DNA from: Campylobacter sp. RM12651
GTDB lineage: Bacteria > Campylobacterota > Campylobacteria > Campylobacterales > Campylobacteraceae
Reading direction: 5' to 3'
DNA length: 64,000 nt
Assembly (NCBI RefSeq): GCF_022369475.1
Contig: NZ_CP059601.1
Coordinates: forward strand, 1-64,000
The position numbers were made by a program, and so were the translations under genes. Under the pieces are notes generated by a model that saw only the letters and a program-made list of their open reading frames with translations, had not been told where the DNA came from and searched no databases. Of the stretch, positions 27,299 through 36,600 are shown piece by piece. The first letter of the stretch is position 1, and each line of letters starts with the position of its first letter.

Positions 27299-27916
27299 TT
27301 ACCTACCTTTTGTTAAATGATTAATAATTTTTTGCTGAGTTATATTTATCGTATTTATATTGTTTTTCAATGTTTGATAAGTGAAAAACAAACCACCTGA
27401 AAATAATAAAAAACAACAAATAATTAGTATTAAATTCGTCATAGAGCTTTTTGTAGCTTTACTTATAACTTTTTCTATTTGTTCTACCTTATTGTTGTTA
27501 TTAGATTTTAATTCAGCCCAATCTTTACCTACCATCCATTTATAAAAATTATTAAAAAAATCTTCAGATTCTCTAATTACTTCTGTAAAGTTTTCTTTAG
27601 TATTAATCTCATTTTTTACAAGTTTATGACAACTTTCAACAACATTTTTCTTTTCTTCATTATCTATGATTTTTATCATATTAATATCTTGTTCTACGCC
27701 TCTGATTTTAGAATCTATTACATATTCATCAATAATTCTTTTCTCTAAAGATTTAATCTTATCAGTGATATCATCTAATTCAGACCTTAAGTCCTCGATA
27801 CTTGTTTTTGTCATTCTCATATTTTGTTGAAGCTCTAATATTGAATCTTTTAATTCCTTAAAGTCTGAATTAATACGATTTTCATTAACTATAACTTCAT
27901 CATTTATTATTTCCAT
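27299..27916 (-). CDS. Tail-anchored coiled-coil protein, 205 aa
   Basis: The N-terminal two thirds is a long coiled coil (about 8-80, with LRSELDDITDKIKSLEKRI), then a helical segment. A single membrane span near the C-terminus (about 163-183: NLILIICCFLLFSGGLFF) leaves a short external tail. It starts one base after the stop of the 808-residue gene. This layout is seen in small mobilisation accessory proteins (MobE/TraJ-like membrane-anchored proteins), but the sequence does not identify it. Confidence 0.65.
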   Translation of the reverse strand: MEIINDEVIVNENRINSDFKELKDSILELQQNMRMTKTSIEDLRSELDDITDKIKSLEKRIIDEYVIDSKIRGVEQDINMIKIIDNEEKKNVVESCHKLVKNEINTKENFTEVIRESEDFFNNFYKWMVGKDWAELKSNNNNKVEQIEKVISKATKSSMTNLILIICCFLLFSGGLFFTYQTLKNNINTINITQQKIINHLTKGR

Positions 27917-30343
27917 TTAAGCTCCTTTTTTATAAAAATTATTCTTATAATAAAAGAAAAATCCTTCTCTTAAAGAATCGTAAAAGTTTTCCTTTTTGAC
28001 AATCTCAAATTCTATATTCCATCCTAGAAATCTAGCTGGGTGGAAAAAAAATGTAATTATTGTTATACCAAATGTTTTCCATTGATTGATAGGTTCTATT
28101 GACTCACGGATAAAACCTCTATCCCATTTTAAAAAATTGTTTGAAAAGTTTTTTTTATATTTACGATTATTTATGTCATTATAAAATAAATTATCTTTTA
28201 ATGAAAAATTGATATTTTGTAAGAAATGCCCTCTACAATTGAAATGAGTAAATACGCTATTTTCTTGTTTATCAAAGTAAGTAAGAAAATAATTATGAAT
28301 TCTTTTTTTACTATTTGCAATAAAAAATAAATGTTCTGTAAAAATAGGTAGTTCTGATTGACTTAAATAGTATTTATTTTCAGTAATTTTACAATCAAAA
28401 GCTTGAATTATTTGTGGATTTTCATAGCTAAAATTATATTTATTATAAAATAATTTTTTAAAACTATTAAATAGCGAAAACCCATTAATATTTTTATTAT
28501 AAGTTCTTGTTCTATGCTTGTCTGTAATTGTAGAATTGAAAGTATCATATTGTTCCTTAGTAGTTTCAGGGATAATTTCTTTACAATAAATTCTTTTTAT
28601 ATCTTTATGAAACATGTCATAGACGCTATCTTTACCTACTTCTTGAACCCCCCAAGAATAATGGTCGTTTGAAGATTTAGGTTTATGGATAGTCTCATAT
28701 GCTGGTCTTGAATACAAAAGCCCACCACCACCGTTAAGGAGCAATGTTCTTATCCTTTCAATCTCCGATGCTAATACGTCTTCATTAGTGCTAATAATGT
28801 TATCTATACCCTCATAAAGTATGGTTAGTTCCTTATCATTAATTAATAAGCAAAATAATTGTGTTTTTTTAATTCTGCTTATTTTTGCACTAGGAATTAT
28901 GTTTTCGCTACCAAAAGTTAAAAGAAATGTTTGGCAAATACCAAGTGCTTTTTCAAAATCTTTTATACCTCTAGATACGTAATAATTTAAAAACCTATAA
29001 GCTAAAGAAAACCAAGCTTTTGCTGTGATTTGTTCATGATAAAGAAAAAATGGTTCGTTAATATTAGTTGTGCTTTCAGAATAATCTCTTAGTTCTTTTG
29101 CGAGGTCTTTTAAATAAAACTCTTCAGATACGCTATCTAAGTTTGGGTTTAAAGATGCAAGAGCGATTAAAGAAGATAATTCCTCAGCTAAACTTTTAGA
29201 CATAGTTATTTGTTTTTCATTTTTAGATATAGGAAAATTATCTCTTTCAAGATATAAAATGTCTAAAATTTCAATTAATTTTTTACCATGTAATTTATCA
29301 CAAAAAGACATATCAAGTCTTTCCATGTTTTCATATAAATATTTAAACGCTCTTTTAGTGTGTAAAAAGCGTTTTTTATATTCTTCTTTATCAAAGAAAT
29401 TAATAAAGAAGTCTAAGTTTTCATTGTAGTCTGGGTTTAGTTCATTAATGAATGAAATTCTTTTATTATAAAAATCACAAAACAAATTACCGTCATTAAT
29501 ACTTGTGCGTTTTGCTACTACTACATGAGAAGCTTTAAATAAATTATCCAATATATTATCAAAAATAATTCTTAAGCCTATACCATCATTTAAAGATTGA
29601 GCTTGCTTTAATACTTTTGCAAATGTTAAAACTTCTTCTCTATAAGGAAGCTTGAACTCTAGTGGCTCTCCGTGTAACATAAGTCCTAGAGTTTTAACCT
29701 TTTTATTAAAGTCCTTTAATTGTTTTTCGTTCACCATTAATTCCGTAAATAGTTTTTCTTCTATTTCGGCTTTCATTGTTTCTAGTGTTTCTCTCCATTT
29801 TTTATGGCTAGGTAAAAGTGCATAATCTTTTAATTCATCAAATATTTCATCTAAGAAAAAATCCATATCTATAATACTAGCTAATAAACCACCTTCAAAT
29901 ACAGGTTTATTGCCATCTTCTTGTGAGATTCTATGATATTCTTCTAGGTCTTCTTCTTTAACTTTTGCACCATTTAAAGTAAGCTCTTTTCTTCTATCGT
30001 TATTATCGCTAATAGTATTACCGTCAAAAGGTACACAAAATTTTAATATAGTGTCTTTGCTTAGTGTAGAACCTGGAGTACATAAAACAAAGTCTTCATT
30101 AAAAAACTCTTTAGGTAAAATCGTGGCATCTACAAGCAAATCAGGTCTATCATTATAGATAGCATTTATATATTTTTTTTCCTTATCGTCTAATAAAGTA
30201 GTATCTAATCTTAAGATATTATCATAAGTTAATAATTTATGCTCAATAGGAGAGTGGCTTAGGATATTATTAATACTATTATAAAGTCTTGCACAGCCAA
30301 ACTTTGTGGGTCTAAAAATCTCAGGAATTAACTCTATTCTCAT
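27917..30343 (-). CDS. Large unrecognised protein of the mobilisation block, 808 aa
   Basis: A soluble, mostly helical 808-residue protein without signal peptide. A small hydrophobic patch near the C-terminus (about 760-780: TFGITIITFFFHPARF) may be buried or peripheral. It overlaps the start of the upstream 321-residue gene's stop by 4 bp. A short stretch, DKEEYKKRFL, is shared with that protein and encoded by nearly the same DNA. Its place next to a possible HUH protein and upstream of the T4CP suggests a DNA-processing or relaxosome role. I do not recognise any nuclease, helicase or primase motif, so no function is assigned. Confidence 0.6.
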   Translation of the reverse strand: MRIELIPEIFRPTKFGCARLYNSINNILSHSPIEHKLLTYDNILRLDTTLLDDKEKKYINAIYNDRPDLLVDATILPKEFFNEDFVLCTPGSTLSKDTILKFCVPFDGNTISDNNDRRKELTLNGAKVKEEDLEEYHRISQEDGNKPVFEGGLLASIIDMDFFLDEIFDELKDYALLPSHKKWRETLETMKAEIEEKLFTELMVNEKQLKDFNKKVKTLGLMLHGEPLEFKLPYREEVLTFAKVLKQAQSLNDGIGLRIIFDNILDNLFKASHVVVAKRTSINDGNLFCDFYNKRISFINELNPDYNENLDFFINFFDKEEYKKRFLHTKRAFKYLYENMERLDMSFCDKLHGKKLIEILDILYLERDNFPISKNEKQITMSKSLAEELSSLIALASLNPNLDSVSEEFYLKDLAKELRDYSESTTNINEPFFLYHEQITAKAWFSLAYRFLNYYVSRGIKDFEKALGICQTFLLTFGSENIIPSAKISRIKKTQLFCLLINDKELTILYEGIDNIISTNEDVLASEIERIRTLLLNGGGGLLYSRPAYETIHKPKSSNDHYSWGVQEVGKDSVYDMFHKDIKRIYCKEIIPETTKEQYDTFNSTITDKHRTRTYNKNINGFSLFNSFKKLFYNKYNFSYENPQIIQAFDCKITENKYYLSQSELPIFTEHLFFIANSKKRIHNYFLTYFDKQENSVFTHFNCRGHFLQNINFSLKDNLFYNDINNRKYKKNFSNNFLKWDRGFIRESIEPINQWKTFGITIITFFFHPARFLGWNIEFEIVKKENFYDSLREGFFFYYKNNFYKKGA

Positions 30344-31305
30344 ATCTTTAACGCTTCTTTTAACTCTTTTAATTTTTGATTTTTTAATTCTTCTAAGTTT
30401 TCAATATTGTTTTTATATGTTTTTTGACTTCTAATTTTTTCTAAAAATCGTTTTTTATATTCTTCTTTATCATAAGGTAAAGATATGTTATATGTAGTGC
30501 TATTTTTATTAGGAGTGTTTAAATCATTAAATACTTTTATTGTTAACGCTTTAAAATCTTGTTCAATATTGCTGTTTTTTAATAATTCAAATGCTCGTAA
30601 AAGTGCTACTCTTTTTTCTCTTTCTGAACCATTTAACAATAGCTCCTTTATTTGTTTTTGTCTAAAATTAAACAAAAACATTTTTTCCTTTACTTGTTTT
30701 TCCTCAGCTTCTTTTCTTTGATTTTCAGCAATTTCTATCATCCTTTCTGATGCTTTACGAAAAGAATCCATTAAAGCTTTTTTGCGTTTTTGTTCCTCAG
30801 CTTCTTTTCTTTGATTTTCAGCAATTTCATTAAAATTTAAAACATCTATACTTAAATCATATCTCTGTTCTTGCGGAATTTTTTCATTTGTATCCCAGTT
30901 TTCTATATTAAAATTATTATCTGTTAAATTATTTTTTTTACAAAATGTAAATAATTCTCTTTTTGCCAAATTAGCATTTGCACCCCAATAATGAAAGTGA
31001 TATTGACTAACAGTAGTGTCGCTAGCGTGTAGTTCTACAATACCTAAAAAACCTCTTTCTTTTAAATAATTTCTTACTTCAGATAAAATAGTTTTGCACT
31101 CTTCCACGCTTTTTCCTTCTAACAAAGAAGCTCCAACAACGCATCTTTCATAAGCATTGTTATTTAAAAGTATAGTTTTTATATTATTTTTTTTATATTC
31201 ACTTAAATCTAATTCATCTCCATTTTTATCTAAGATATTAATTGAAAGAGCAAAATTATTTTGTTCTCTTAAAAATGACTTTGAATAATTACCTATTGTT
31301 GCCAC
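30340..31305 (-). CDS. Possible HUH-type DNA-processing protein (relaxase candidate), 321 aa
   Basis: The N-terminal ~150 residues contain ELHASDTTVSQYHFHYWGAN, with H103-F104-H105 forming a His-hydrophobic-His signature and H93/D96 just before it. Two tyrosines (Y52, Y80) lie N-terminal to the HxH, the order found in relaxases. The C-terminal half is a charged coiled coil with a duplicated unit (EIAENQRKEAEE at about 160 and 192). If correct it would nick at oriT. No full relaxase motif set is visible, however, and HxH can occur by chance. It opens the block that leads to the T4CP. It overlaps the 155-residue membrane-protein gene by 17 bp. Confidence 0.4.
   Translation of the reverse strand: MATIGNYSKSFLREQNNFALSINILDKNGDELDLSEYKKNNIKTILLNNNAYERCVVGASLLEGKSVEECKTILSEVRNYLKERGFLGIVELHASDTTVSQYHFHYWGANANLAKRELFTFCKKNNLTDNNFNIENWDTNEKIPQEQRYDLSIDVLNFNEIAENQRKEAEEQKRKKALMDSFRKASERMIEIAENQRKEAEEKQVKEKMFLFNFRQKQIKELLLNGSEREKRVALLRAFELLKNSNIEQDFKALTIKVFNDLNTPNKNSTTYNISLPYDKEEYKKRFLEKIRSQKTYKNNIENLEELKNQKLKELKEALKI
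30701..30828. repeat. 35-bp direct repeat, 93 bp apart
   Basis: The same ~35-bp sequence occurs at 30701-30735 and 30794-30828. It encodes the duplicated AENQRKEAEE segment in the coiled-coil part of the 321-residue protein. This suggests a recent internal duplication of a 31-residue unit. Confidence 0.8.
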
Positions 31306-31756
31306 TGTCTAATCCTTCAAATGCTTTATAAAAATATTTATTAAAAAATATAGTATTTGGAATATATACTACTATCAATAATATTTTAATTTTTTCTAAT
31401 ACAGTTTCTTTCTTACCTCTAATTTTATTATATCTTCTTATAGCTTTTAGCTTTATATCATTAATATTTCTTCCAGTTTTAGTTAATTCAGGGATAAATA
31501 CAAATTTTTCAGATACTTTTTTTAATAAATATGTTGCAAATAATCCACCAAACCCTGAAATATAAAAGAACATATGTAAAACATTTTCAGCATCCTTAAA
31601 TTCTGCAGGAGTATCGTAGTCAATAAATAAAATCACATATGTAGGTATTAATAAGAAAAGTACACTTATTATAGCAAAAATTGCTAAAAATACGGTATTA
31701 ACAGTTTTTGCCACTTTTATGTAAATTTCTTTTTTTCTCTTATTGGATAAAACCAT
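31289..31756 (-). CDS. Small inner-membrane protein, 155 aa
   Basis: First gene of the minus-strand locus. It has a short basic N-terminus, two membrane helices (about 18-40 and 58-78) and a basic cytoplasmic region. A third hydrophobic stretch lies near 125-142 (IKILLIVVYIPNTIFF). No family recognised. It has a good ribosome-binding site (AGGGAAGA) and overlaps the 321-residue gene by 17 bp. Confidence 0.65.
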   Translation of the reverse strand: MVLSNKRKKEIYIKVAKTVNTVFLAIFAIISVLFLLIPTYVILFIDYDTPAEFKDAENVLHMFFYISGFGGLFATYLLKKVSEKFVFIPELTKTGRNINDIKLKAIRRYNKIRGKKETVLEKIKILLIVVYIPNTIFFNKYFYKAFEGLDSGNNR

Positions 31757-31793
31757 ATTCTTCCCTATTATTTATATCAAATTATTTTTTAAA

Positions 31794-31826
31794 ATCATAC
31801 TTTTTAAAACTTAGCTTTGGCTTAAA
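31794..31826 (-). promoter_or_regulatory. Candidate promoter of the mobilisation/T4SS operon
   Basis: On the minus strand it reads TTTAAGCC (31819-31826), a T-rich stretch and TATGAT (31794-31799) upstream of the 155-residue gene, in the 139-bp divergent intergenic region. A closer TATAAA (31771-31776) would leave the ribosome-binding site at the very transcript start, so it is less likely. Confidence 0.35.
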
Positions 31827-31845
31827 AATAAAAAAATTAAGCTAA
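31811..31845. repeat. Inverted repeat TTAGCTT-N21-AAGCTAA (possible operator)
   Basis: The arms 31811-31817 and 31839-31845 are perfect 7-bp complements in the divergent region between the operon start and the secreted-protein gene. They overlap the candidate -35 areas of both promoters, so they could be an operator or simply two mirrored promoter elements. Confidence 0.4.
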
Positions 31846-31862
31846 TTTTTATTTTTTAAAAA

Positions 31863-31868
31863 TATAAT
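31863..31868 (+). promoter_or_regulatory. -10 box (TATAAT) of the secreted-protein gene
   Basis: A perfect TATAAT preceded by TTTTTATTTTTTAAAAA and, further upstream, TTAAGCTAAT. This is consistent with a Campylobacter-type sigma-70 promoter. AAGGAG stands 8 nt before the ATG at 31896. Confidence 0.6.
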
Positions 31869-31895
31869 GTTTAAAACCATTTTAAGGAGATTTTA

Positions 31896-32654
31896 ATGAA
31901 AAAAATATTATTTTTGAGTGTGCTTTCTGCATTAGCTATTGCATCAACAACCACTAAAATAGATACTGATACACAAGTTTTAAATGTTAAAGGTGATTTT
32001 TATGGTTACCCTTTCATGTTAAAAAGCAACTATGAAGAAACTTTTAGTCCTGCAAATGCTATTATTTTTTCAAATGGGAAAATAGACCACCAAAAACTAA
32101 GAGATATGAAATTACGAAAAACAAAAATTGATAATTTCAAAATTAGTAGTAAAAGTACCCAAAACTATAATTTAGAAGAATCTAATAAAAACTATGATTT
32201 AATTTTAACAAAAGGTTATGTAGTAAGTTTATTATCTAATAACTTAGGTAATAGTGCTGAAATGATTGAAGAAGGAAAGTTAATTCCAAATTTTGAATAT
32301 ACAGCTTTTACACCAAAAGCTTTTAAAGTTTGGAATAATTTGGAAAAATATTATAAAAAACAAGTAGATAAATATTTTTATGATTACAAATTTAAATTTA
32401 TAGCACTATATAATCCTTTAAATTTAAGAAAAATTGGAACAACACTAATTCCAAATGGATTTGTGTGGATAGCACTAAATAGTCATAATGACTACAGAAC
32501 TACGGATTGTTACTATGTTCCTAACGAATTTAAATTACTAAATACAAACATAACTTCGTATCAATTAGATTGTAAAAATTTAGTAGACCAAACACATCCG
32601 TACATAATTAATGGACAGGTAAATTACAGATTTATAGGATTCAGCAACAAATAA
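31896..32654 (+). CDS. Secreted protein of unknown function, 252 aa
   Basis: It has a signal peptide (MKKILFLSVLSALAIAST), then a soluble, mixed alpha/beta protein of ~235 residues with tyrosine-rich strands and two cysteines near the end (TDCYYVP, LDCKN) that could form one disulfide. It is transcribed alone in the opposite direction to the T4SS operon, from a good promoter. It may be an entry-exclusion, immunity or adhesion-like cargo protein of the element, but nothing in the sequence says which. No family recognised. Confidence 0.75.
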   Translation: MKKILFLSVLSALAIASTTTKIDTDTQVLNVKGDFYGYPFMLKSNYEETFSPANAIIFSNGKIDHQKLRDMKLRKTKIDNFKISSKSTQNYNLEESNKNYDLILTKGYVVSLLSNNLGNSAEMIEEGKLIPNFEYTAFTPKAFKVWNNLEKYYKKQVDKYFYDYKFKFIALYNPLNLRKIGTTLIPNGFVWIALNSHNDYRTTDCYYVPNEFKLLNTNITSYQLDCKNLVDQTHPYIINGQVNYRFIGFSNK

Positions 32655-32659
32655 CCTTT

Positions 32660-32676
32660 GCCAACTTTTAGTTGGC
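32660..32676. terminator. Possible bidirectional terminator hairpin
   Basis: A 6-bp stem GCCAAC/GTTGGC with a 5-nt loop lies between the convergent secreted-protein gene and the 268-residue gene, overlapping the latter's stop codon. There is no strong T-run on either side, so it is a weak candidate. Confidence 0.35.
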
Positions 32677-33474
32677 TTCGGTTGACAAATCTATATCTTT
32701 TAAAAACTTACATTTTACAGGTACGTTAATTTCAAAAAATGTATTTTTGTTACCATCTTTTAAATAAGTTAAAAACTTATCAGGATGGGGCGAATTATAT
32801 AAGTATTTGTATGGGAACTTTATTTCCTTTATTATATTTATAGCTTCTTTATAGCTTAATATATAACTATAAACGTCAAACGTTTTATATACATTTCCTA
32901 TTTTATAGTATTTATTTATTTTTTTTGGATTTATTTTGCACTGAAGTAAAGCAAAAATATAAGACTTTATATGCTTTTCATTGTAAATTCTATATTCAAA
33001 ATCTGTAGTTTCTACAGATAATGAATTTTCAAAATTTTCAAGAATTTTTTTTCTAGTTTTGTGATTCAATACTCTTCTTGGTGCAAGAATGTAAAAACCA
33101 ATATTTGATAATTCTTCTTTTTTATGACATCTCACCCTATCATTTAATGTCATAAAAACACGCTCGTAAAACTCTATTATAAAGTCTTTATCAAAAAACA
33201 TATCTTCAGCTTTATAATTAGGAATTATATATTTTGTATAAATTTTTTCTTCTATACTATTTTGTGCATATTCTAATTTTATATTTTTTTTTATACAATT
33301 TATGTAATTTAGAGAAAGCATATCTTGTATTATTGCAAGGTATTGTTTTTTATTTATTTCAGTTTCATATCTAAAAAGAATTTTCCCATAATTTTCTTTA
33401 TAAGAGTCGTTTTTTATAATTTCAACTCCAATAAAAAATTTGCTTCTTTTTCTCTTTCTCGATATTATAGCCAA
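32668..33474 (-). CDS. Hypothetical protein, 268 aa
   Basis: A soluble, lysine- and tyrosine-rich protein without signal peptide or membrane spans. It starts with a basic stretch (ISRKRKRSKFFIGVEIIK). It has alternating strands and helices and contains REYERVFMTLNDRVRCHKK-like basic segments in the middle (about 108-130). The basic character allows nucleic-acid binding, but this is not diagnostic. It lies downstream of the giant gene's terminator and converges with the secreted-protein gene. No family recognised. Confidence 0.65.
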   Translation of the reverse strand: MAIISRKRKRSKFFIGVEIIKNDSYKENYGKILFRYETEINKKQYLAIIQDMLSLNYINCIKKNIKLEYAQNSIEEKIYTKYIIPNYKAEDMFFDKDFIIEFYERVFMTLNDRVRCHKKEELSNIGFYILAPRRVLNHKTRKKILENFENSLSVETTDFEYRIYNEKHIKSYIFALLQCKINPKKINKYYKIGNVYKTFDVYSYILSYKEAINIIKEIKFPYKYLYNSPHPDKFLTYLKDGNKNTFFEINVPVKCKFLKDIDLSTEAN

Positions 33475-33632
33475 AAAAAACCTTTCGTTAAATATATTAA
33501 TTTTTTTAAATATTATAATGAAATAAAAATTTTGTCAAATTTAACTAATAGATTTAATCCTAATCAATTTATCTGTATATCAAGACAATTATATAAATTA
33601 AATCATGCTAAATTGTAATTATTTTCATACAC
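33475..33632. other. Intergenic region, AT-rich, no gene seen
   Basis: About 160 bp between the 268-residue gene and the giant gene's terminator. It contains a TATAAT (33514-33519, plus strand) and other AT-rich promoter-like words. No convincing gene is seen. It is probably the promoter of the 268-residue gene on the minus strand. Confidence 0.4.
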
Positions 33633-33665
33633 AAAAAATAAGAATAGAAAATAAATTCTATTCTT
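33633..33665 (-). terminator. Rho-independent terminator of the giant gene
   Basis: A 10-bp stem (33640-33649 / 33656-33665, AAGAATAGAA/TTCTATTCTT) with a 6-nt loop. On the minus strand it is followed directly by ATTTTTT, 8 bp after the stop codon region of the giant gene. Confidence 0.82.
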
Positions 33666-33672
33666 GAAAGTT

Positions 33673-36600
33673 TTATAAACGCTGTTGGTAAATACTAGTA
33701 TCGTCATTTTTTAAAGGTTCTTGATTTTGAGTTGTAATATGTTTTATAGAGTCTCTAACTCTATAGTGAGATTTTAAATCGCTACTGACACTTTTTATCT
33801 TATTTGTAAAACTAATTGAATCTAATTGAGTTTCGTCAAGAGCTTCTAATTCTTTTATGATATCTTCAAAAGCTTCTTTTGTTAAATTTCGATTATCTAG
33901 CATGTTATTGAAAGTATTTTTGCCGTTTGGATTTAATTCGGTCAATTTAAGACTTAATAAAAAATTAATGTCTTTTATTATTTCATCATTATCCTGCAAT
34001 TTTTCTTTTGATAATCTATTATTTAAACTGTCTCTTAAATTTTCATAAAAAAGTATTTTTTCATCTTTTTTAATATTATTGCTTTCTAAATATTCAGTTT
34101 TCTCAAGCTTTTGATTTTTTAAATGCAATAATTCATCTTTTAAAACAGGTAATAAAACTGTTAAAGCTAAATCAATTTTTACTTTTTCTGCTTCTTTTTT
34201 ATCTAAATCAAAAGGAATATCTGACCTAAATCCTACTTCAAGGTATGATTTGGCTATTTTTGTGGTAGGGTCAAATGCTACAGCAATATCATTATTTGCT
34301 TTTAAAAAATTCGTTATATTTTTGCCATTATTACTAAATAAAGTTGGCATAATCTCTTTTCCAAAAATCTGTTCTATATTTTCTCCTAACCTTTCAAAGT
34401 TTATGGATAAAACTTGATTAAAACTTCCGTTTTTTAAATTAGAGTTCATGATTTTTAATATAGAATCAGTTTTAAAATCTATATTTAAAACCTTTTCTGC
34501 AAAGCTTAATAATAATTCTTTATCTTGTAATATTGAAAAATTATCTTTTCCTGCAAGCCCTCTTTCAAAAAGCATAGTTTTTATATTGTTTGTTTCTAAT
34601 TTAGGCAATGCTTGAATATCATCAATTTTTATAAAATCAAGTATGTTTTTGTAATTATTTTTTTCTTCTTGTATATTACTCCCTTTCAATATGTCAAACA
34701 TTTTTATACCTAAAAAATTATTAGTTTCTAACTCCTTTTGTGGCGTATTAGTTTTTGCTTCTTGTTCCACTTCATATTTTTGTATTTTTAATAGCGTTTG
34801 AATATTAGAATAATTTAATTCTTTTCCATCATTTATTAAACCATTCAAATTAACTAATTTTTGAGCTTCAATGCCTTTATAAGATTTAAAAGCATCTTTA
34901 ATTAACGAAGTTGCTTCTTCATTAACCAGTTTTTTTCCTTTTTGTATTTCAAAATCAGATTTAAACCAACATCCATCTAAATCGTTAGCTAGTAATCTTT
35001 CTTTAACAGGTGTCGCTAAACCTGAAGCAATATTTGGATTTTCTATAAGTGATTTTTTTGATAAAGGATTTTCTAATGCTTCTTGTATTTTTTCTACATT
35101 AGATAAGTCAAGTTGTTTATCTTTTACAAGACTATCTAATGACAAAATAATTTCATCATGAACTTGTGCTAAAGTAGAAATATTGTTTTTTTCTAGATTT
35201 GCTAAACCAATTTCAATAATATCTGCAACAGAACCTTGTAAAAGACTATTTAACGCTTTAGTCGAAGCCATTTTTGGATTAAACGCTTCAGTTTCGAAAC
35301 CAAATAGTGTTTTTACACTTGTTTTTGAAACATCGTTTATTGTTTCAATCTTAACTAAATTACTAATTAGGTCAGCTATATAAAGAACATCTTTATTTTT
35401 TGAAATATTATAGTAGAATTCATCATAGCTTCTAACAAAACCAGAGAAATTCTTTAAATAATCCAATTCTCCAGCAATATTTTTTCTATTATAAGCTCTA
35501 GTTTTATCAACAATACTATCTTCAGGTTTTATACCTATAAGGCAATCAAAAAATTCTTTGGAAATTTGTTTTTTATCTGAATTGACAAATATTTTAATTT
35601 CTCTTTGGTATTCATTCCCAGTATTTTTATTAACCTCATCAATACCACGAGAGCAAACGGTAATAGCATCTTTAAGTAAGTGTAAATTTGGATATGTTTT
35701 TTTATGTAAATTTATTTTTTCTTGTATATTTTCTAGTGCTTCATTTACACCCTTTGTCATTTTTGTAAGTTTAAATAAATCATCTAATTTTTGCCTAAAA
35801 TTTTCATCAATTAATCCTACTGCTTCTGTAATTCTCTCTACTCCAGCACCATAAAGCATTTGGAAATTTATCTGCTTCGCTTCGCTTCTTGATACTTTTT
35901 TGTCTTTTTCAGTTAATACACTATTCATATTATCAGCAGTTTCAGCGTGCAAATCTTTACCACCTGAAAGGTCACCAATTAATCTTTTGTCCTGAGATAA
36001 CACTGCAACAGCTCTGATTTCTGCTTGTGCTAAGTCAATAGAAACAAAATCATCTGCTTTATCACCTTTTAAAATCATATTAGAAGAAAAATCTTTTATT
36101 TTATCCTTTATAACCTCAGTTTTTTTATAATCAACGAAGCCAAAATTATTTAATGAATCTAACGTTAAAAATTTCTCTGTCTTTCCACTGAAGGACTGAA
36201 TTGAAACCCCAATTCTATCACCCTTAACATTTTCACCCCTTGACGAAGAACGACCTGTTTTTAAGAGTTCATATCTTGAACCTATTTTTACATTTTTATT
36301 TTCACTAGGTAAAACAACACCTTCACCTAAATTGTTTAAAATCTTGTTTTTATATAAATCTTTTTGAGCCGAAACTTGTACATTTAAGCCATTAATAAGT
36401 GTTTGAATATCAGCTATTAAATTAACTAATACTGTTCTTTGCATCAAATCTTTATTGTTTTGAACTGTATTTGTTATCATAGCATAATTTAATTCTTCAT
36501 CGGTATTATAAAGCGAATGAAAACTACTGTTAATAGCTATTCTCTCAGGTGCTTTTAAATCAATAATAGCTTTTTCAATACTACTAACTTTTTCTAATCT

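Noticed and set aside
29371-30475. 24-bp shared word in the 808- and 321-residue genes (encoding DKEEYKKRF)
   Set aside because: Short and made of common lysine/glutamate codons; noted in the gene entry but too weak to claim a duplication.
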